DNA of 64,000 nt from Chlorobiaceae bacterium (GTDB taxonomy: Bacteria; Bacteroidota; Chlorobiia; Chlorobiales; Chlorobiaceae). The translations under genes and the position numbers were made by a program. Below the pieces are notes generated by a model. That model saw only the letters and a list, made by a program, of their open reading frames with translations, was not told the origin of the DNA and did not search any database. Positions within the stretch are counted from its first letter, which is position 1. The number at the start of each line of letters is the position of its first letter. Location of the stretch: assembly GCA_013334965.1 (NCBI GenBank), contig JAAXWO010000005.1:122627-186626 (forward strand), written 5' to 3'. Positions 18,718 through 27,890 of the stretch are shown one piece after another.

Positions 18718-19758
18718 ATGAACCCAATAGTCATGCGTTACCGCACAACCGTCCTGTTGACGACTCTGCTCCTGATGCTTACGTTCATCAGGGAAGCGGC
18801 CTGCCAGGCCGGGCGCGACCCCCTCCTGATTCTCTGGTGGAACGTCGAAAACCTTTTCGATACGCGCAACGACCCGAATACCGAAGACGATGAATTCACC
18901 CCGGAAGGTAGGCTGCACTGGACAGACAAAAAGCTCAAACTCAAACAGATGCGCATCGCAAGCGTTTTCGAAGGCATCAGGGAGAATCGCGCCTATCGGA
19001 AATATCCGGACATCGTAGCGTTTGCGGAATCGGAAAACCGCCAGATCTTCGACGGCACCATGGCTGCCGTCGACCACGCCGGATACAGAACTGATTATCA
19101 TGAAAGTCCAGATCCGAGAGGCATCGACATCGGGCTCGCCTGGAATCCGGCAACGGTGCGATTCACTGGATCGAAGCCTTACACGGTACCTCTCGGAGGC
19201 AAGAGAACACGGTTCGTCATTGCTGCCGGTTTCAGCGTGTCAGGACGTCCGTTCAGCGTCGTGCTCAACCACTGGCCATCCCGAGCCTTCGATGCCGCAT
19301 GGAGCGAGCCGAAGCGGATCGAAGCCGCAAAGGTCGCAAGACACATCGTCGACAGCCTCAGGACTCGAAACCCGAAAGCAGAGATCATCGTCATGGGAGA
19401 TTTCAACGATGAACCGGGAAACAACTCGATCAGAAACGTCCTCGGATCGTCGTTCGACAGAAAACAGGTGCGTGACGATGCCGGTCGCGTTCTCTTCAAT
19501 TGCTGGAGCGATCTTCAGCTGGGAGGAAGTTACGCCTACAAGGGGCATTGGGAACAGATCGACCATATCCTGCTCTCGGCCGGACTTCTCGACAGAAGCG
19601 GCCTGTACGTCGACCAGGATGCGTTCAACACCTTCTCTTTCCCGCACATGTTCGAACAGTCAGGAAAAAAGCTCTACCCCACCTACGAAAAGGGGAAATA
19701 TAAAGGTGGCTATTCCGATCACCTCCCCCTTCTGCTGAAAGTCAGCGTTGGAAAATAA
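18718..19758 (+). CDS. Exported endonuclease/exonuclease/phosphatase-family protein
   Basis: A 346-residue protein with an N-terminal signal peptide (LLTTLLLMLTF, likely cut after CQA), so periplasmic or outer. The DNase I/EEP fold is shown by WWNVENLFDT near residue 37, the NHWPSRAFD stretch near 182, VMGDFNDEPGNN near 224 and the terminal SDHLPLLLKV, which holds the catalytic SDH. These proteins cleave phosphodiesters: nucleic acids, phosphoinositides or sphingomyelin. ATG at 18718 gives a longer n-region; ATG at 18733 is equally possible. Substrate unknown. Confidence 0.85.
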   Translation: MNPIVMRYRTTVLLTTLLLMLTFIREAACQAGRDPLLILWWNVENLFDTRNDPNTEDDEFTPEGRLHWTDKKLKLKQMRIASVFEGIRENRAYRKYPDIVAFAESENRQIFDGTMAAVDHAGYRTDYHESPDPRGIDIGLAWNPATVRFTGSKPYTVPLGGKRTRFVIAAGFSVSGRPFSVVLNHWPSRAFDAAWSEPKRIEAAKVARHIVDSLRTRNPKAEIIVMGDFNDEPGNNSIRNVLGSSFDRKQVRDDAGRVLFNCWSDLQLGGSYAYKGHWEQIDHILLSAGLLDRSGLYVDQDAFNTFSFPHMFEQSGKKLYPTYEKGKYKGGYSDHLPLLLKVSVGK

Positions 19759-19995
19759 CACTATACCAATCAGTGATCGATGCCCGTAGGTGTGGCACCG
19801 GAGCGATGAGTACCGCCCTTTGTCTGGATGAGGTCGACTTTGCTGCAGATTACCGGGATTATCAAAACCGGTCATGCTTGACCATGAAGTGAACACTGAG
19901 CTTCGGACAGGCCAGCTCATTGCCAGAAACTGGAGGGCATATATTAACAAAAGCGGCAATATTAAAGCCTGGCGCTCCCCGGTTGGAGTTATAAC

Positions 19996-20037
19996 ACAAA
20001 AGCAGAGAGGCCGCGGATGCGGCCTCTCTGCTTTTGT
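19996..20037 (-). terminator. Strong bidirectional terminator between hppA and the endonuclease gene
   Basis: A perfect 19-base inverted repeat, with arms at 19996-20014 and 20019-20037 around the tetraloop GGAT. The GC-rich core GCAGAGAGGCCGC is flanked by AAAA/TTTT on both sides, so it can terminate transcripts from either direction. It lies 31 bases beyond the hppA stop. Confidence 0.92.
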
Positions 20038-20067
20038 AAGACGTCAGCTTACAGCAATGTGCATTGC

Positions 20068-22488
20068 TTAGTGCTTGTCCACAGCTATCCTCATTGAGAA
20101 GAAGGAGCGGTGTACGAAGACCAGCGAGAGCAGGAAGAATACGACTGCCAGGGAAAGGGAGATCTGTGAAGGCAGTTTGATTGCAAGCTCGATGGCAAGC
20201 AGACCGAACAGGGTTGTGAACTTGATGATCGGGTTCAGGGCGACCGAAGAGGTATCCTTGAAAGGATCGCCCACGGTATCGCCGACCACGCTGGCATCGT
20301 GCAGTTCGGTGCCCTTTGCGTGCAGTTCGGTTTCCACAACTTTCTTGGCATTGTCCCATGCGCCGCCGGCGTTGGCCATGAAGATGGCCTGGTAGAGACC
20401 GAACAGTGCGATGGAGATCAGGTAGCCGATAAAGAAGTAGGATTCGAGACATGCAAAAGCAAGGGTGCTGAAGAAAATGGTCAGGAAAAGGTTGATCATG
20501 CCTTTCTGCGCAAACTTCGTGCAGATTTCCACAACCTTCTTGCTGTCCTCGGTCGAAGCCTTTTCAACGCCCTCAAGCTTGATGTTCTTCTTGATGAACT
20601 CGACGGCATAGTAGGCGCCGGTAGTCACTGCGTTCATGGAAGCGCCGGTAAACCAGTAGATCACCGCGCCGCCCATCAGCAGACCAAGCAGGAAGGGAGG
20701 CCAGAGGATGGAGAGTTTGCCGATAGCTATGGTATCGGTCAGGCCACCGGTCAGAATCATGATGATCGAGAAAATCATCGTCGTGGAACCGACCACAGCC
20801 GTACCGATCAGCACCGGTTTTGCCGTAGCCTTGAAGGTGTTGCCAGCGCCGTCGTTTGCTTCGAGGTAGCGTTTGGCATTGTCGAAGTCAGGCTGGAAAC
20901 CGAACTCGCTCTGGATCTTCTGCTTGATGTTCGGAATGCTTTCAATCAGCGAAAGCTCATAGACGGACTGTGCGTTGTCGGTAACCGGACCGTATGAGTC
21001 GACCGCGATGGTGACCGGACCCATGCTCAGGAAGCCGAAAGCCACAAGACCGAAAGCGAAGACGGAAGGAGCAAGCATCATCACGTCGAGCCCGAGTGTG
21101 CTGAAGCCGAAGGCTGCCCCCATGAGCACGATGATTGCGAGACCCATCCAGTAGGCGCTGAAGTTACCTGCAACAAGACCGGAAAGGATGTTCAGAGCTG
21201 CGCCGCCCTCTTTTGAACACTGCACCACATTACGTACGAAAGCGCATTCGGTGGAGGTGAACCTGTTGACCAGTTCAGGAATAAGTGCACCGGCAATCGT
21301 GCCGCAGGTGATGATCGAGGCGAGCTTCCACCACATGGTTCCGTCGCCAAGCTGGGCGATCAGCATATAGGAAGCGACATAGGTCAGGATGATCGAAACA
21401 ATCGAGGTAAGCCAGACAAGAGTGATCAGCGGCTTTTCGAAGTTCATTTCAGTGGCGTTGCCATACTTCGCTTTCGCCATTGCGTCATTGACCCAGTAGG
21501 ACATCGCACTGGCAAAAATCATGACGAGACGCATCGCGAAAATCCAGACGAGAAGTGAAACCTGGATTGAAGGATCCTTGATGGCAAGAAGGATAAAGGA
21601 GATCAGGGCAACACCGGTCACACCGTAGGTTTCGAAACCGTCGGCCGTAGGACCGACAGAGTCACCGGCGTTGTCACCGGTACAGTCGGCGATAACACCA
21701 GGGTTACGGGCGTCATCTTCCTTGATCTTGAACACGATCTTCATGAGATCGGAACCGATATCGGCAATCTTGGTGAAGATACCGCCTGCGATACGAAGCA
21801 CCGAAGCGCCGAGCGATTCACCGATAGCGAAACCGATAAAGCAAGGACCGGCGTAATCGGCAGGAACAAAGAGCAGGATGCAGAGCATCACGAAAAGCTC
21901 GATGCTGATGAGCAGCATACCGATGCTCATACCGGCACGGAGAGGAATGGCGTAGGTCGGAAATGGTTTGCCGCCGAGACTGGCGAATGCGGTGCGGGAG
22001 TTGGCGAAAGTGTTGATCCTCATGCCGAACCAGGCTACCAGATAGCTTCCGGCTATACCGAGCAGGCTGCAGGCGAGGATGAAGACAACCTTGACAGGCT
22101 CAAGATGGTTGAGTCCGCTGAAATAGGCAACAATGATAGCTGCAACGAGAACCCATAGGACAAGGATGAACTTACCCTGGGTGATAAGATAGGTTTTGCA
22201 GGTCTCGTAGATCAGATCGCTGATCTCTTTCATGGCACTGTGTACAGGAAGGGCGTGGATTGCCTTGTACTGGATCAGACCGAACACCATACCGAAAATG
22301 CACACGGCAAGCCCGTACAACAACAGTGTGTGTCCAGGAATTCCGCCCAGAAAGGATACCGAACTTAAATCCGGCAATACCAGATCGGCCTCGCTCGCAA
22401 ACGCTTGTGACGCTTGCAGCAAAACCCCGAGTCCTGCCAGAACCGATGCGGCCCTGACGAACCATCTTGCTTTGGTTGGTTGTTTCAT
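20068..22488 (-). CDS. hppA: Membrane-bound proton-pumping pyrophosphatase, divergent type
   Basis: An 806-residue integral membrane protein with about 16 hydrophobic segments, which hydrolyses PPi and pumps cations. The catalytic loop near residues 262-285 reads TGDNAGDSVGPTADGFETYG rather than the usual DNVGDCAGMAADLFE. GNTFKATAK near residue 545 has Lys at the position that marks K+-independent enzymes. The protein is longer than most H+-PPases (650-770). A divergent, Na+-regulated H+-pumping subfamily is known from Chlorobium limicola, and these differences fit it. An N-terminal signal-like segment (LAGLGVLLQASQAFA) precedes the first canonical helix. Confidence 0.93.
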   Translation of the reverse strand: MKQPTKARWFVRAASVLAGLGVLLQASQAFASEADLVLPDLSSVSFLGGIPGHTLLLYGLAVCIFGMVFGLIQYKAIHALPVHSAMKEISDLIYETCKTYLITQGKFILVLWVLVAAIIVAYFSGLNHLEPVKVVFILACSLLGIAGSYLVAWFGMRINTFANSRTAFASLGGKPFPTYAIPLRAGMSIGMLLISIELFVMLCILLFVPADYAGPCFIGFAIGESLGASVLRIAGGIFTKIADIGSDLMKIVFKIKEDDARNPGVIADCTGDNAGDSVGPTADGFETYGVTGVALISFILLAIKDPSIQVSLLVWIFAMRLVMIFASAMSYWVNDAMAKAKYGNATEMNFEKPLITLVWLTSIVSIILTYVASYMLIAQLGDGTMWWKLASIITCGTIAGALIPELVNRFTSTECAFVRNVVQCSKEGGAALNILSGLVAGNFSAYWMGLAIIVLMGAAFGFSTLGLDVMMLAPSVFAFGLVAFGFLSMGPVTIAVDSYGPVTDNAQSVYELSLIESIPNIKQKIQSEFGFQPDFDNAKRYLEANDGAGNTFKATAKPVLIGTAVVGSTTMIFSIIMILTGGLTDTIAIGKLSILWPPFLLGLLMGGAVIYWFTGASMNAVTTGAYYAVEFIKKNIKLEGVEKASTEDSKKVVEICTKFAQKGMINLFLTIFFSTLAFACLESYFFIGYLISIALFGLYQAIFMANAGGAWDNAKKVVETELHAKGTELHDASVVGDTVGDPFKDTSSVALNPIIKFTTLFGLLAIELAIKLPSQISLSLAVVFFLLSLVFVHRSFFSMRIAVDKH

Positions 22489-22875
22489 TGCGCTGTTTTT
22501 TCTCTGTTTTACTTGTTTACAGAAAGACTGCTGACCGCAGGAGCATATGATACCGAGAAAGAACAGCCCTGCCGAAAACAGGATAGGGTAAAAGTAGCAA
22601 CTTTTTCCTGTAACTCATCACATAAAAACACAAAGCAACTACTATAAGCACAAACCAGAGGCTCATTCCCGGCTCTTTTACCTTCGTCGGTTTCAGGTAA
22701 AACACAAGGCGCGGGCTGCGATTGTTTCAGTAATCAAGAAACGGCAGGTAGCGCGGAAGAGACGAGCGGTGGATTTTTTTCTCCTCCCCTGTTGCCTTTT
22801 CGACATTCAACACTGCTATATTCCCATTCTGATTTTCCATCAATTCGAAACCGGGCAACGTTCGCTCATCAAGCC
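22489..22875. other. 387-base intergenic region between divergent hppA and pth
   Basis: Presumably holds both promoters. On the minus strand a short frame (22517-22666, start MSLWFV) would encode about 49 residues with one hydrophobic segment followed by basic residues. It has no convincing ribosome binding site and I do not call it a gene, though a small membrane protein cannot be excluded. No terminator or riboswitch structure was recognised. Confidence 0.4.
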
Positions 22876-23448
22876 ATGAAACTCATCGTCGGTCTCGGCA
22901 ACCCTGAATTGCGGCATGCCGGAACAAGGCATAATATCGGATTCGACGTTGTCGATCATCTTGCGGGCAGGAGCAATGCGACATTCTCATCCGGAAAGGG
23001 AAATTACCGTTTTACCAAGATCGCCGCGCCAGGCGGGCCGCTGATCCTCGTCAAGCCGATGACCTACATGAACCTTTCAGGGCACGCTGTCGTTGCCGCC
23101 ATGAATTTCTACAAGATTCGCAGGGAGGAGCTCCTGGTCATCTGCGACGACGTGAATATACCGCTGGGGACGCTCAGGATCAGGTCCAAAGGGTCTGCCG
23201 GCGGACAGAACGGGCTGAAACACATCATTGAAAGCCTGGGCAGCGAGGAATTTGCAAGACTGAGGGTGGGGGTCGGAACGGAAACCCTGCCGGTTTCATT
23301 ATCGTCGTTCGTACTGTCGAAGTTCAGCGAAGAAGAGAAAAAAACCGTGGACGGGATGATCCCGTTATGTGTCGATGCGGTAATGGCGTTCGCGGCTCAC
23401 GGCACAGGATATGCCATGAACAACTACAACAAGGCAACCGGAGCTTAA
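22876..23448 (+). CDS. pth: Peptidyl-tRNA hydrolase
   Basis: A 190-residue cytosolic enzyme that releases peptides from peptidyl-tRNAs that fell off the ribosome. MKLIVGLGNPELRHAGTRHNIGFDVVD holds the conserved Asn and catalytic His near residue 21, and KPMTYMNLSG near residue 61 and CDDVNIPLG near 93 are standard. An in-frame ATG at 22792 would add 28 residues unlike the family; the start at 22876 matches the universal N-terminus. The stop overlaps the convergent hydrolase gene by 4 bases. Confidence 0.96.
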   Translation: MKLIVGLGNPELRHAGTRHNIGFDVVDHLAGRSNATFSSGKGNYRFTKIAAPGGPLILVKPMTYMNLSGHAVVAAMNFYKIRREELLVICDDVNIPLGTLRIRSKGSAGGQNGLKHIIESLGSEEFARLRVGVGTETLPVSLSSFVLSKFSEEEKKTVDGMIPLCVDAVMAFAAHGTGYAMNNYNKATGA

Positions 23449-24278
23449 CAGGCTGCAAGTCCTGCTGCGGAAGGGATGCATTCAGAACGGGTCTTGAATG
23501 AGATACTCCTGAGGAACTCTATCGCCCGGGAATTGAACTCATGAGGCTGGTCGATATTGCATACATGCCCTGAATTGCTGATCACCTGCAGATAGGAATT
23601 TGTGTGACGGTTGACGATGTATTCGACCGCCGGAAGGAACATGTAATCCTCATCACCCATCAGGTAGAGGGTAGGAATTCCGGTATCTTTCTCTTCCAGA
23701 TACTTGAGAAGCGGGTTGATCTCGTAGGTCAGCCTGAACCAGCGCATGAACTCCTTCTGCGCGACCTTCTTGGCTTCGTTGACAAAGAGAATCCGTGACT
23801 TGCGGTGCCTGGCTCTCGGCATGATGATCCATGCGAAAAAACTGTAGAGCCACATGTATGGAACCATCCTCTTGAACGTATTGCCAAGGGCTACAAGCAC
23901 TTTGGCCCTGACGTTGAGACGGATGATCGCCCCCCCCATAACCATGGAAGAGACTCTTTCCGGGGCTATTTCGCTGAGGTTCCTGATAAGGATGGTGCCA
24001 AGCGATATGCCGATGAAGTGTGCCTTCTCTATCGAAAGCTCATCAAGCACATCGATGACGTCTCTTGTGACGTCCTCGAAATTGTAGTGACGATCTTCCT
24101 TGGCTGCTGCGATCTGCTTGGACCTGCCGTGTCCCCTCAGATCAACCAGAAGAATATTGAAATGCTTTACGAACTCCTTGATCTGCATGAACCAGATCGA
24201 CGAGCTTCCTCCCGCACCATGCACGAACACTACCCAAGGGGCATCTTCGGCAATCAGATGTGTTTTGTAATGCAGCAT
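23445..24278 (-). CDS. Alpha/beta-hydrolase fold protein
   Basis: A 277-residue cytosolic hydrolase. VFVHGAGGSSSIW near residue 17 is the oxyanion-hole region, GISLGT near residue 93 the nucleophile elbow with the catalytic Ser, and SGHVCNID near residue 245 carries the catalytic His; an Asp in LMGDEDY near 218 would complete the triad. No specificity is evident. The cap region (about 120-200) is basic and aromatic. It converges on pth with a 4-base overlap. Confidence 0.85.
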   Translation of the reverse strand: MLHYKTHLIAEDAPWVVFVHGAGGSSSIWFMQIKEFVKHFNILLVDLRGHGRSKQIAAAKEDRHYNFEDVTRDVIDVLDELSIEKAHFIGISLGTILIRNLSEIAPERVSSMVMGGAIIRLNVRAKVLVALGNTFKRMVPYMWLYSFFAWIIMPRARHRKSRILFVNEAKKVAQKEFMRWFRLTYEINPLLKYLEEKDTGIPTLYLMGDEDYMFLPAVEYIVNRHTNSYLQVISNSGHVCNIDQPHEFNSRAIEFLRSISFKTRSECIPSAAGLAAC

Positions 24279-24354
24279 GGTTTCGGTTTGAACTAATGAA
24301 CTGAGGACGAATATACTACTAATTTATATAAGAACCCCTCAAGGAGTCAAAAGA

Positions 24355-24897
24355 TCACCCATCATTTCGAAATACCCTGACACATTCGAAAAGAGCTATG
24401 CCCGCAGCCACCGCCACGTTCAGGGAGTGCTTGATGCCGAACTGGGGTATTTCGAGCACTTCGTCGCATAAGGCAAGGAGTTCATCACCTATTCCGTCGA
24501 CCTCGTTTCCGACAAGCAGAACCAGCGGGAAATCCCCGGAGTGAAGCGCGGTGTATGGACGGCTGTTTTCAGCTATTTCGAGCCCGAACACACGCTTCCC
24601 CTCGGCTTTCAGCATCGAAATGGCTTGGACCGGATCGGCGATATGTTGCCATGCAACCGTCTCCTGCGCACCAAGGGCGGTCTTGTCGATCTCCTTTCTC
24701 GGCGGGGTGGCCGTATAGCCGGTAATCACTATTTTCTCTATACCAGCGGCATCCGCCGTCCTGAACATCGCACCGACGTTCCACATGCTGCGGATATTGT
24801 GCAGCATGAGGGTAACAGGATGTCGTGATGAACCGGCATATCCGTCAGGAGAAAGACGACCCATCTCATCGCCGCGTAATTGCCTGAACGAAACCAA
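24355..24897 (-). CDS. SpoU/TrmH-family RNA 2'-O-methyltransferase
   Basis: A 180-residue SPOUT methyltransferase. HPVTLMLHNIRSMWNVGAMFRTADAAG contains motif 1 (N-x-R-S/N-x-N-G), LLVGNEVDGIG near residue 130 is motif 2 and IPQFGIKHSLNVAVAAGI near 152 is motif 3 of the knot. The start is set at TTG 24897, one base after the hisC stop: the following residues (FRQLRGDEMGRLSPDGY) align with the N-terminus usual for this group. ATG at 24864 is the alternative. Target (tRNA or rRNA ribose) unknown. Confidence 0.85.
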   Translation of the reverse strand: MVSFRQLRGDEMGRLSPDGYAGSSRHPVTLMLHNIRSMWNVGAMFRTADAAGIEKIVITGYTATPPRKEIDKTALGAQETVAWQHIADPVQAISMLKAEGKRVFGLEIAENSRPYTALHSGDFPLVLLVGNEVDGIGDELLALCDEVLEIPQFGIKHSLNVAVAAGIALFECVRVFRNDG

Positions 24898-24898
24898 A

Positions 24899-25966
24899 TC
24901 AGAGACTTTTAAGCAGTTCCAGAAGCCGGTCGTTCTCCTCCCTGAGGCCGACGTTGAACCGGAGGCAGTTTTCCATGAGCGGATATCCGGAGACGTTCCG
25001 CACCAGGACCCCGGCATTTTTCAAAGTCGTGAACACCTTCGACGCATCACCTACCCTGATGATGATGAAATTGGTATCGCTCTCGAATGCATCTACCCCC
25101 TCTATTCCGCGAATCTCGGACTCCAGGCGTTCCCGTTCACGAAGGATGTAATCGACGGCTTCGGTAACAAGGGAGTAATTACCGAGCACGTTCACCAGGG
25201 TGATCTCGGCAAGTCGTCCCGAGGCGAACGGAATTTTCGGTTTGGTGATCTCGGCCATGAGAGCCGGATTGGAGATGGCGAAACCGATGCGCATGCCGGC
25301 CAGGGCCAGGGCCTTGGACATGGTTCGCAGAACGATGAGATTGGGGTAACGGTCGATCAGGTCGAGAGCAGACTCCTCTCTCGAAAATTCGACATAGGCC
25401 TCGTCAGCCAGCACGATTGCGTCGGCGGCAGCCACGATCCTTTCAATCGCCGCATGTGAAAGCGATTTTCCGGTCGGGTTGTTCGGCGTGGAGAGAACGA
25501 TGAAATCCACCTTTTCCCTCGCAGCGGTTTCAATGAGCGCGTCAACATCGAACTCAAGATCGGGACGCATGGGAACGGTCACAACCTCAGCCTGCAAAAG
25601 GAGCGCAATCTTCTCATAGAGTGAAAACGAAGGTTCAGGAATGAGAATCCTGCGGCCCGCGCCAAGACAGGCGAGAAATATGGTATAGAGCATTTCGTTC
25701 GACCCGTTGCTCATCACGACCGACTCGGGAGAGACTCCAAGAAAGGAAGCGTAAGCCTCCATACCCCTGTAAGGAAGGATGTCCGGGTACCGGTTCCACG
25801 ATTCGCTCCTGAACTCGTCCAGAATCCTCTCTTTCAGCCACATGGGAATGTCGAACGGGCTTTCGTTCTGGTTCAGCTTGACTTCAGCCTCCTGACCGCC
25901 CTCGACCTTATAAACCCCGATCCGCTGAAGTGCAGGGTTGAGCAGCTCTTTTATATCTCTCTTCAT
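24899..25966 (-). CDS. hisC: Histidinol-phosphate aminotransferase
   Basis: A PLP enzyme of 355 residues for the transamination step of histidine synthesis. LNQNESPFDIP near residue 32 is the HisC N-terminal motif, SNGSNEML near 83 and STPNNPTGKSL near 158 contact PLP, and the Schiff-base lysine is in RTMSKALALAGMRIGF near residue 218. The terminal RFNVGLREEND has the conserved Arg. No other his gene is adjacent, so it sits outside a his operon. The TrmH-type gene follows with a one-base gap. Confidence 0.93.
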   Translation of the reverse strand: MKRDIKELLNPALQRIGVYKVEGGQEAEVKLNQNESPFDIPMWLKERILDEFRSESWNRYPDILPYRGMEAYASFLGVSPESVVMSNGSNEMLYTIFLACLGAGRRILIPEPSFSLYEKIALLLQAEVVTVPMRPDLEFDVDALIETAAREKVDFIVLSTPNNPTGKSLSHAAIERIVAAADAIVLADEAYVEFSREESALDLIDRYPNLIVLRTMSKALALAGMRIGFAISNPALMAEITKPKIPFASGRLAEITLVNVLGNYSLVTEAVDYILRERERLESEIRGIEGVDAFESDTNFIIIRVGDASKVFTTLKNAGVLVRNVSGYPLMENCLRFNVGLREENDRLLELLKSL

Positions 25967-26340
25967 GATACCGACAGCTCCGTTTTATAATAAGAAAAGA
26001 CCTCAACCCAGCCCCGGTTACGACTACCACCCTTATCCTTTTGTTGCGAGTCCAACCGGCGAGATCCGCCTGCGCTCCAGCCTGCCTTGTCGAGCACGGA
26101 TTCCAGATCAGATCATCTCATTACATGGAATGGAATGAACTTAACCTGCTCAAGACTTCGCGTTCAGGATACGGTTAGGCCTGCGATAAATACCTGTTCC
26201 GCCCTTAAAGGAAGCAACAAATAACTAAAAGTGCCTTTAAGAAACGATTTTTTGAAAATTTCTGAAAAAAAACTGGACATCTTCGGTTTTTTAGGTACAT
26301 TAAAACAGGACAAAAATTATCCACTTTAATTGGAGCAGTC
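25967..26340. other. 374-base intergenic region between divergent genes
   Basis: No plausible gene. The left part is mixed-composition and the right part, from about 26200, is AT-rich and holds a promoter candidate for the sigma-like gene. No repeat or stable hairpin was found. Confidence 0.5.
26274..26301 (+). promoter_or_regulatory. Candidate sigma70 promoter of the sigma-like gene
   Basis: TGGACA at 26274-26279 and TACATT at 26296-26301 are separated by 16 bases. GGAG lies shortly before the ATG at 26341. Confidence 0.45.
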
Positions 26341-26760
26341 ATGATAGAGATAAAGAAAACACCAATGGACCTCATCAACGATATATACAGCCTTGCCTAC
26401 TGGATGACGGGAAGCGAGAAGGCCTCTACTGAACTTGTTAGCCGTACGTATCTCAATACGGAAATCAACGCTCCTGAGACTGAGGTTATAAAGACTTTCA
26501 GGGAGTGTTACATCGACACTTACGGCCAGAATGCAGAACTCGACATACATGATACATCCGGAACATCCGGCGGGTTGATCGATTCGTTGCGCCAGTGGAG
26601 CGCCGACATCAAACTCTCAGTGCTCCTGTCAGAGCTTTCGGGCCTGAAGCATGCACAGATATCCGGCATTATCGGCAAGCCCGTTGAAACCGTCCGACTT
26701 TGGCTCTTCTGGGGAAGGAAGTTTTTCGTGAACGATCACCTCCTGAGAATATCAGCCTGA
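26341..26760 (+). CDS. Small sigma-factor-like protein (degenerate ECF type)
   Basis: A 139-residue protein. The start, LINDIYSLAYWMTGSEKASTEL, resembles the first helices of sigma70 region 2. The end, LSELSGLKHAQISGIIGKP followed by VETVRLWLFWGRKFF, has the spacing and residues of the region 4 helix-turn-helix (compare LSYEEIAEIL...TVKSRLxRGRK). The middle is shorter than in a normal ECF factor of 170-190 residues, and the region 2 promoter-melting residues are not obvious. It could be a divergent sigma, an anti-sigma mimic or a DNA-binding relic. It has a promoter, a ribosome binding site and a terminator of its own. Confidence 0.6.
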   Translation: MIEIKKTPMDLINDIYSLAYWMTGSEKASTELVSRTYLNTEINAPETEVIKTFRECYIDTYGQNAELDIHDTSGTSGGLIDSLRQWSADIKLSVLLSELSGLKHAQISGIIGKPVETVRLWLFWGRKFFVNDHLLRISA

Positions 26761-26780
26761 ATTTCTCCTCATACTCCCCA

Positions 26781-26819
26781 CAAAAGGCCGGTCCTGACAG
26801 AAACCGGCCTTTTGTTTTT
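26781..26819 (+). terminator. Rho-independent terminator after the sigma-like gene
   Basis: CAAAAGGCCGGT (26781-26792) pairs perfectly with ACCGGCCTTTTG (26803-26814) around a 10-base loop, followed by TTTTT. Confidence 0.9.
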
Positions 26820-26872
26820 CCCCCCAAGCCGGTGTATATTTTTTTTGCCTCATCAACACTGGACCTTATTTC

Positions 26873-27886
26873 ATGATTATCATTACCGGCGGTGCCGGGT
26901 TCATCGGTAGCGCCATGCTCTGGGAACTGAACCGCAACGGCATCGAAAAGGTGCTGATCGTCGATGACCTTGGCCGGGCATCGGAAGGAAAATGGCTTAA
27001 CCTCAGGAGCCTCCGCTTCGAAGACTTCATCCACAAGGACGACTTCCCATCCCTTATCGAACATGACAGGCTTCCGCCAATTGAGGCAGTCATCCACATG
27101 GGCGCGATCAGCGCCACGACGGAACAGGATGCCAACCTGCTGCTGAGGAACAATTACGAGTATTCAAAAATGATTGCGGCATGGTGCGCGGCAAAAGGCA
27201 TCCGCTTCATCTACGCGTCGAGCGCAGCGACCTTCGGAGACGGATCAGCCGGGTATTCGGATGGAACCCTGAGCCTCGACAGCCTCAGGCCGCTGAACAT
27301 GTATGGTTACTCAAAGCATCTGTTCGATTGCTGGGCGCTCAGGAACGGCATCCTCGACAAGGCGGCAGGGCTCAAGTTCTTCAACGTCTACGGTCCCAAC
27401 GAGTACCACAAGGAGGATATGACCAGCGTCGTGTTCAAGGCGTTCAACCAGATCGGTGAAACCGGCACCGTCCGGCTCTTCAAGTCTCACCGCGCAGAAT
27501 ACCTCGACGGAGAGCAGATGAGGGACTTCGTCTATGTCAAGGACTGCACGAAAATCATGCAGTGGCTTCTGGAGACGCCTGCTGCGAACGGCCTGTTCAA
27601 TGTCGGAACCGGGCAGGCCAGAAGCTTCAGGGAGCTGGTGACGGCCACGTTCGACGCCATGGGGCTCACCCCGTCGATCACCTTCGTTCCGATGCCAGAA
27701 ACTATTCGCGAAAACTATCAGTACTATACTTGTGCCGATAGCGGAAACCTCAGGAATGCCGGCTTCAATGAACGCATGACGCCGCTTGAGGAGGGCGTTC
27801 AGGACTATGTCCGGAATTACCTGGCAAAAGCTGCGCCTCATTTAGATGCTTCCGACGCAAGGGCGGAAACCACAAACCAGGAATAA
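26873..27886 (+). CDS. hldD: ADP-L-glycero-D-manno-heptose 6-epimerase
   Basis: A short-chain dehydrogenase-like NAD(P)-dependent epimerase of 337 residues, used in making the heptose of lipopolysaccharide inner core. TGGAGFIGSAM at residues 5-15 is the Rossmann motif, YASSAATFGDG near 114 holds the catalytic Ser/Thr region and YGYSKHLFD near 143 the YxxxK pair. FFNVYGPNEYHKEDMTSV near 170 is specific to the HldD/RfaD group. It implies a Gram-negative outer membrane with heptose-containing LPS. phoH starts 5 bases after its stop. Confidence 0.93.
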   Translation: MIIITGGAGFIGSAMLWELNRNGIEKVLIVDDLGRASEGKWLNLRSLRFEDFIHKDDFPSLIEHDRLPPIEAVIHMGAISATTEQDANLLLRNNYEYSKMIAAWCAAKGIRFIYASSAATFGDGSAGYSDGTLSLDSLRPLNMYGYSKHLFDCWALRNGILDKAAGLKFFNVYGPNEYHKEDMTSVVFKAFNQIGETGTVRLFKSHRAEYLDGEQMRDFVYVKDCTKIMQWLLETPAANGLFNVGTGQARSFRELVTATFDAMGLTPSITFVPMPETIRENYQYYTCADSGNLRNAGFNERMTPLEEGVQDYVRNYLAKAAPHLDASDARAETTNQE

Positions 27887-27890
27887 AACC

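Noticed and set aside
22517..22666. Small membrane-protein frame upstream of hppA
   Set aside because: A single hydrophobic segment and no clear Shine-Dalgarno; not enough to call a gene.
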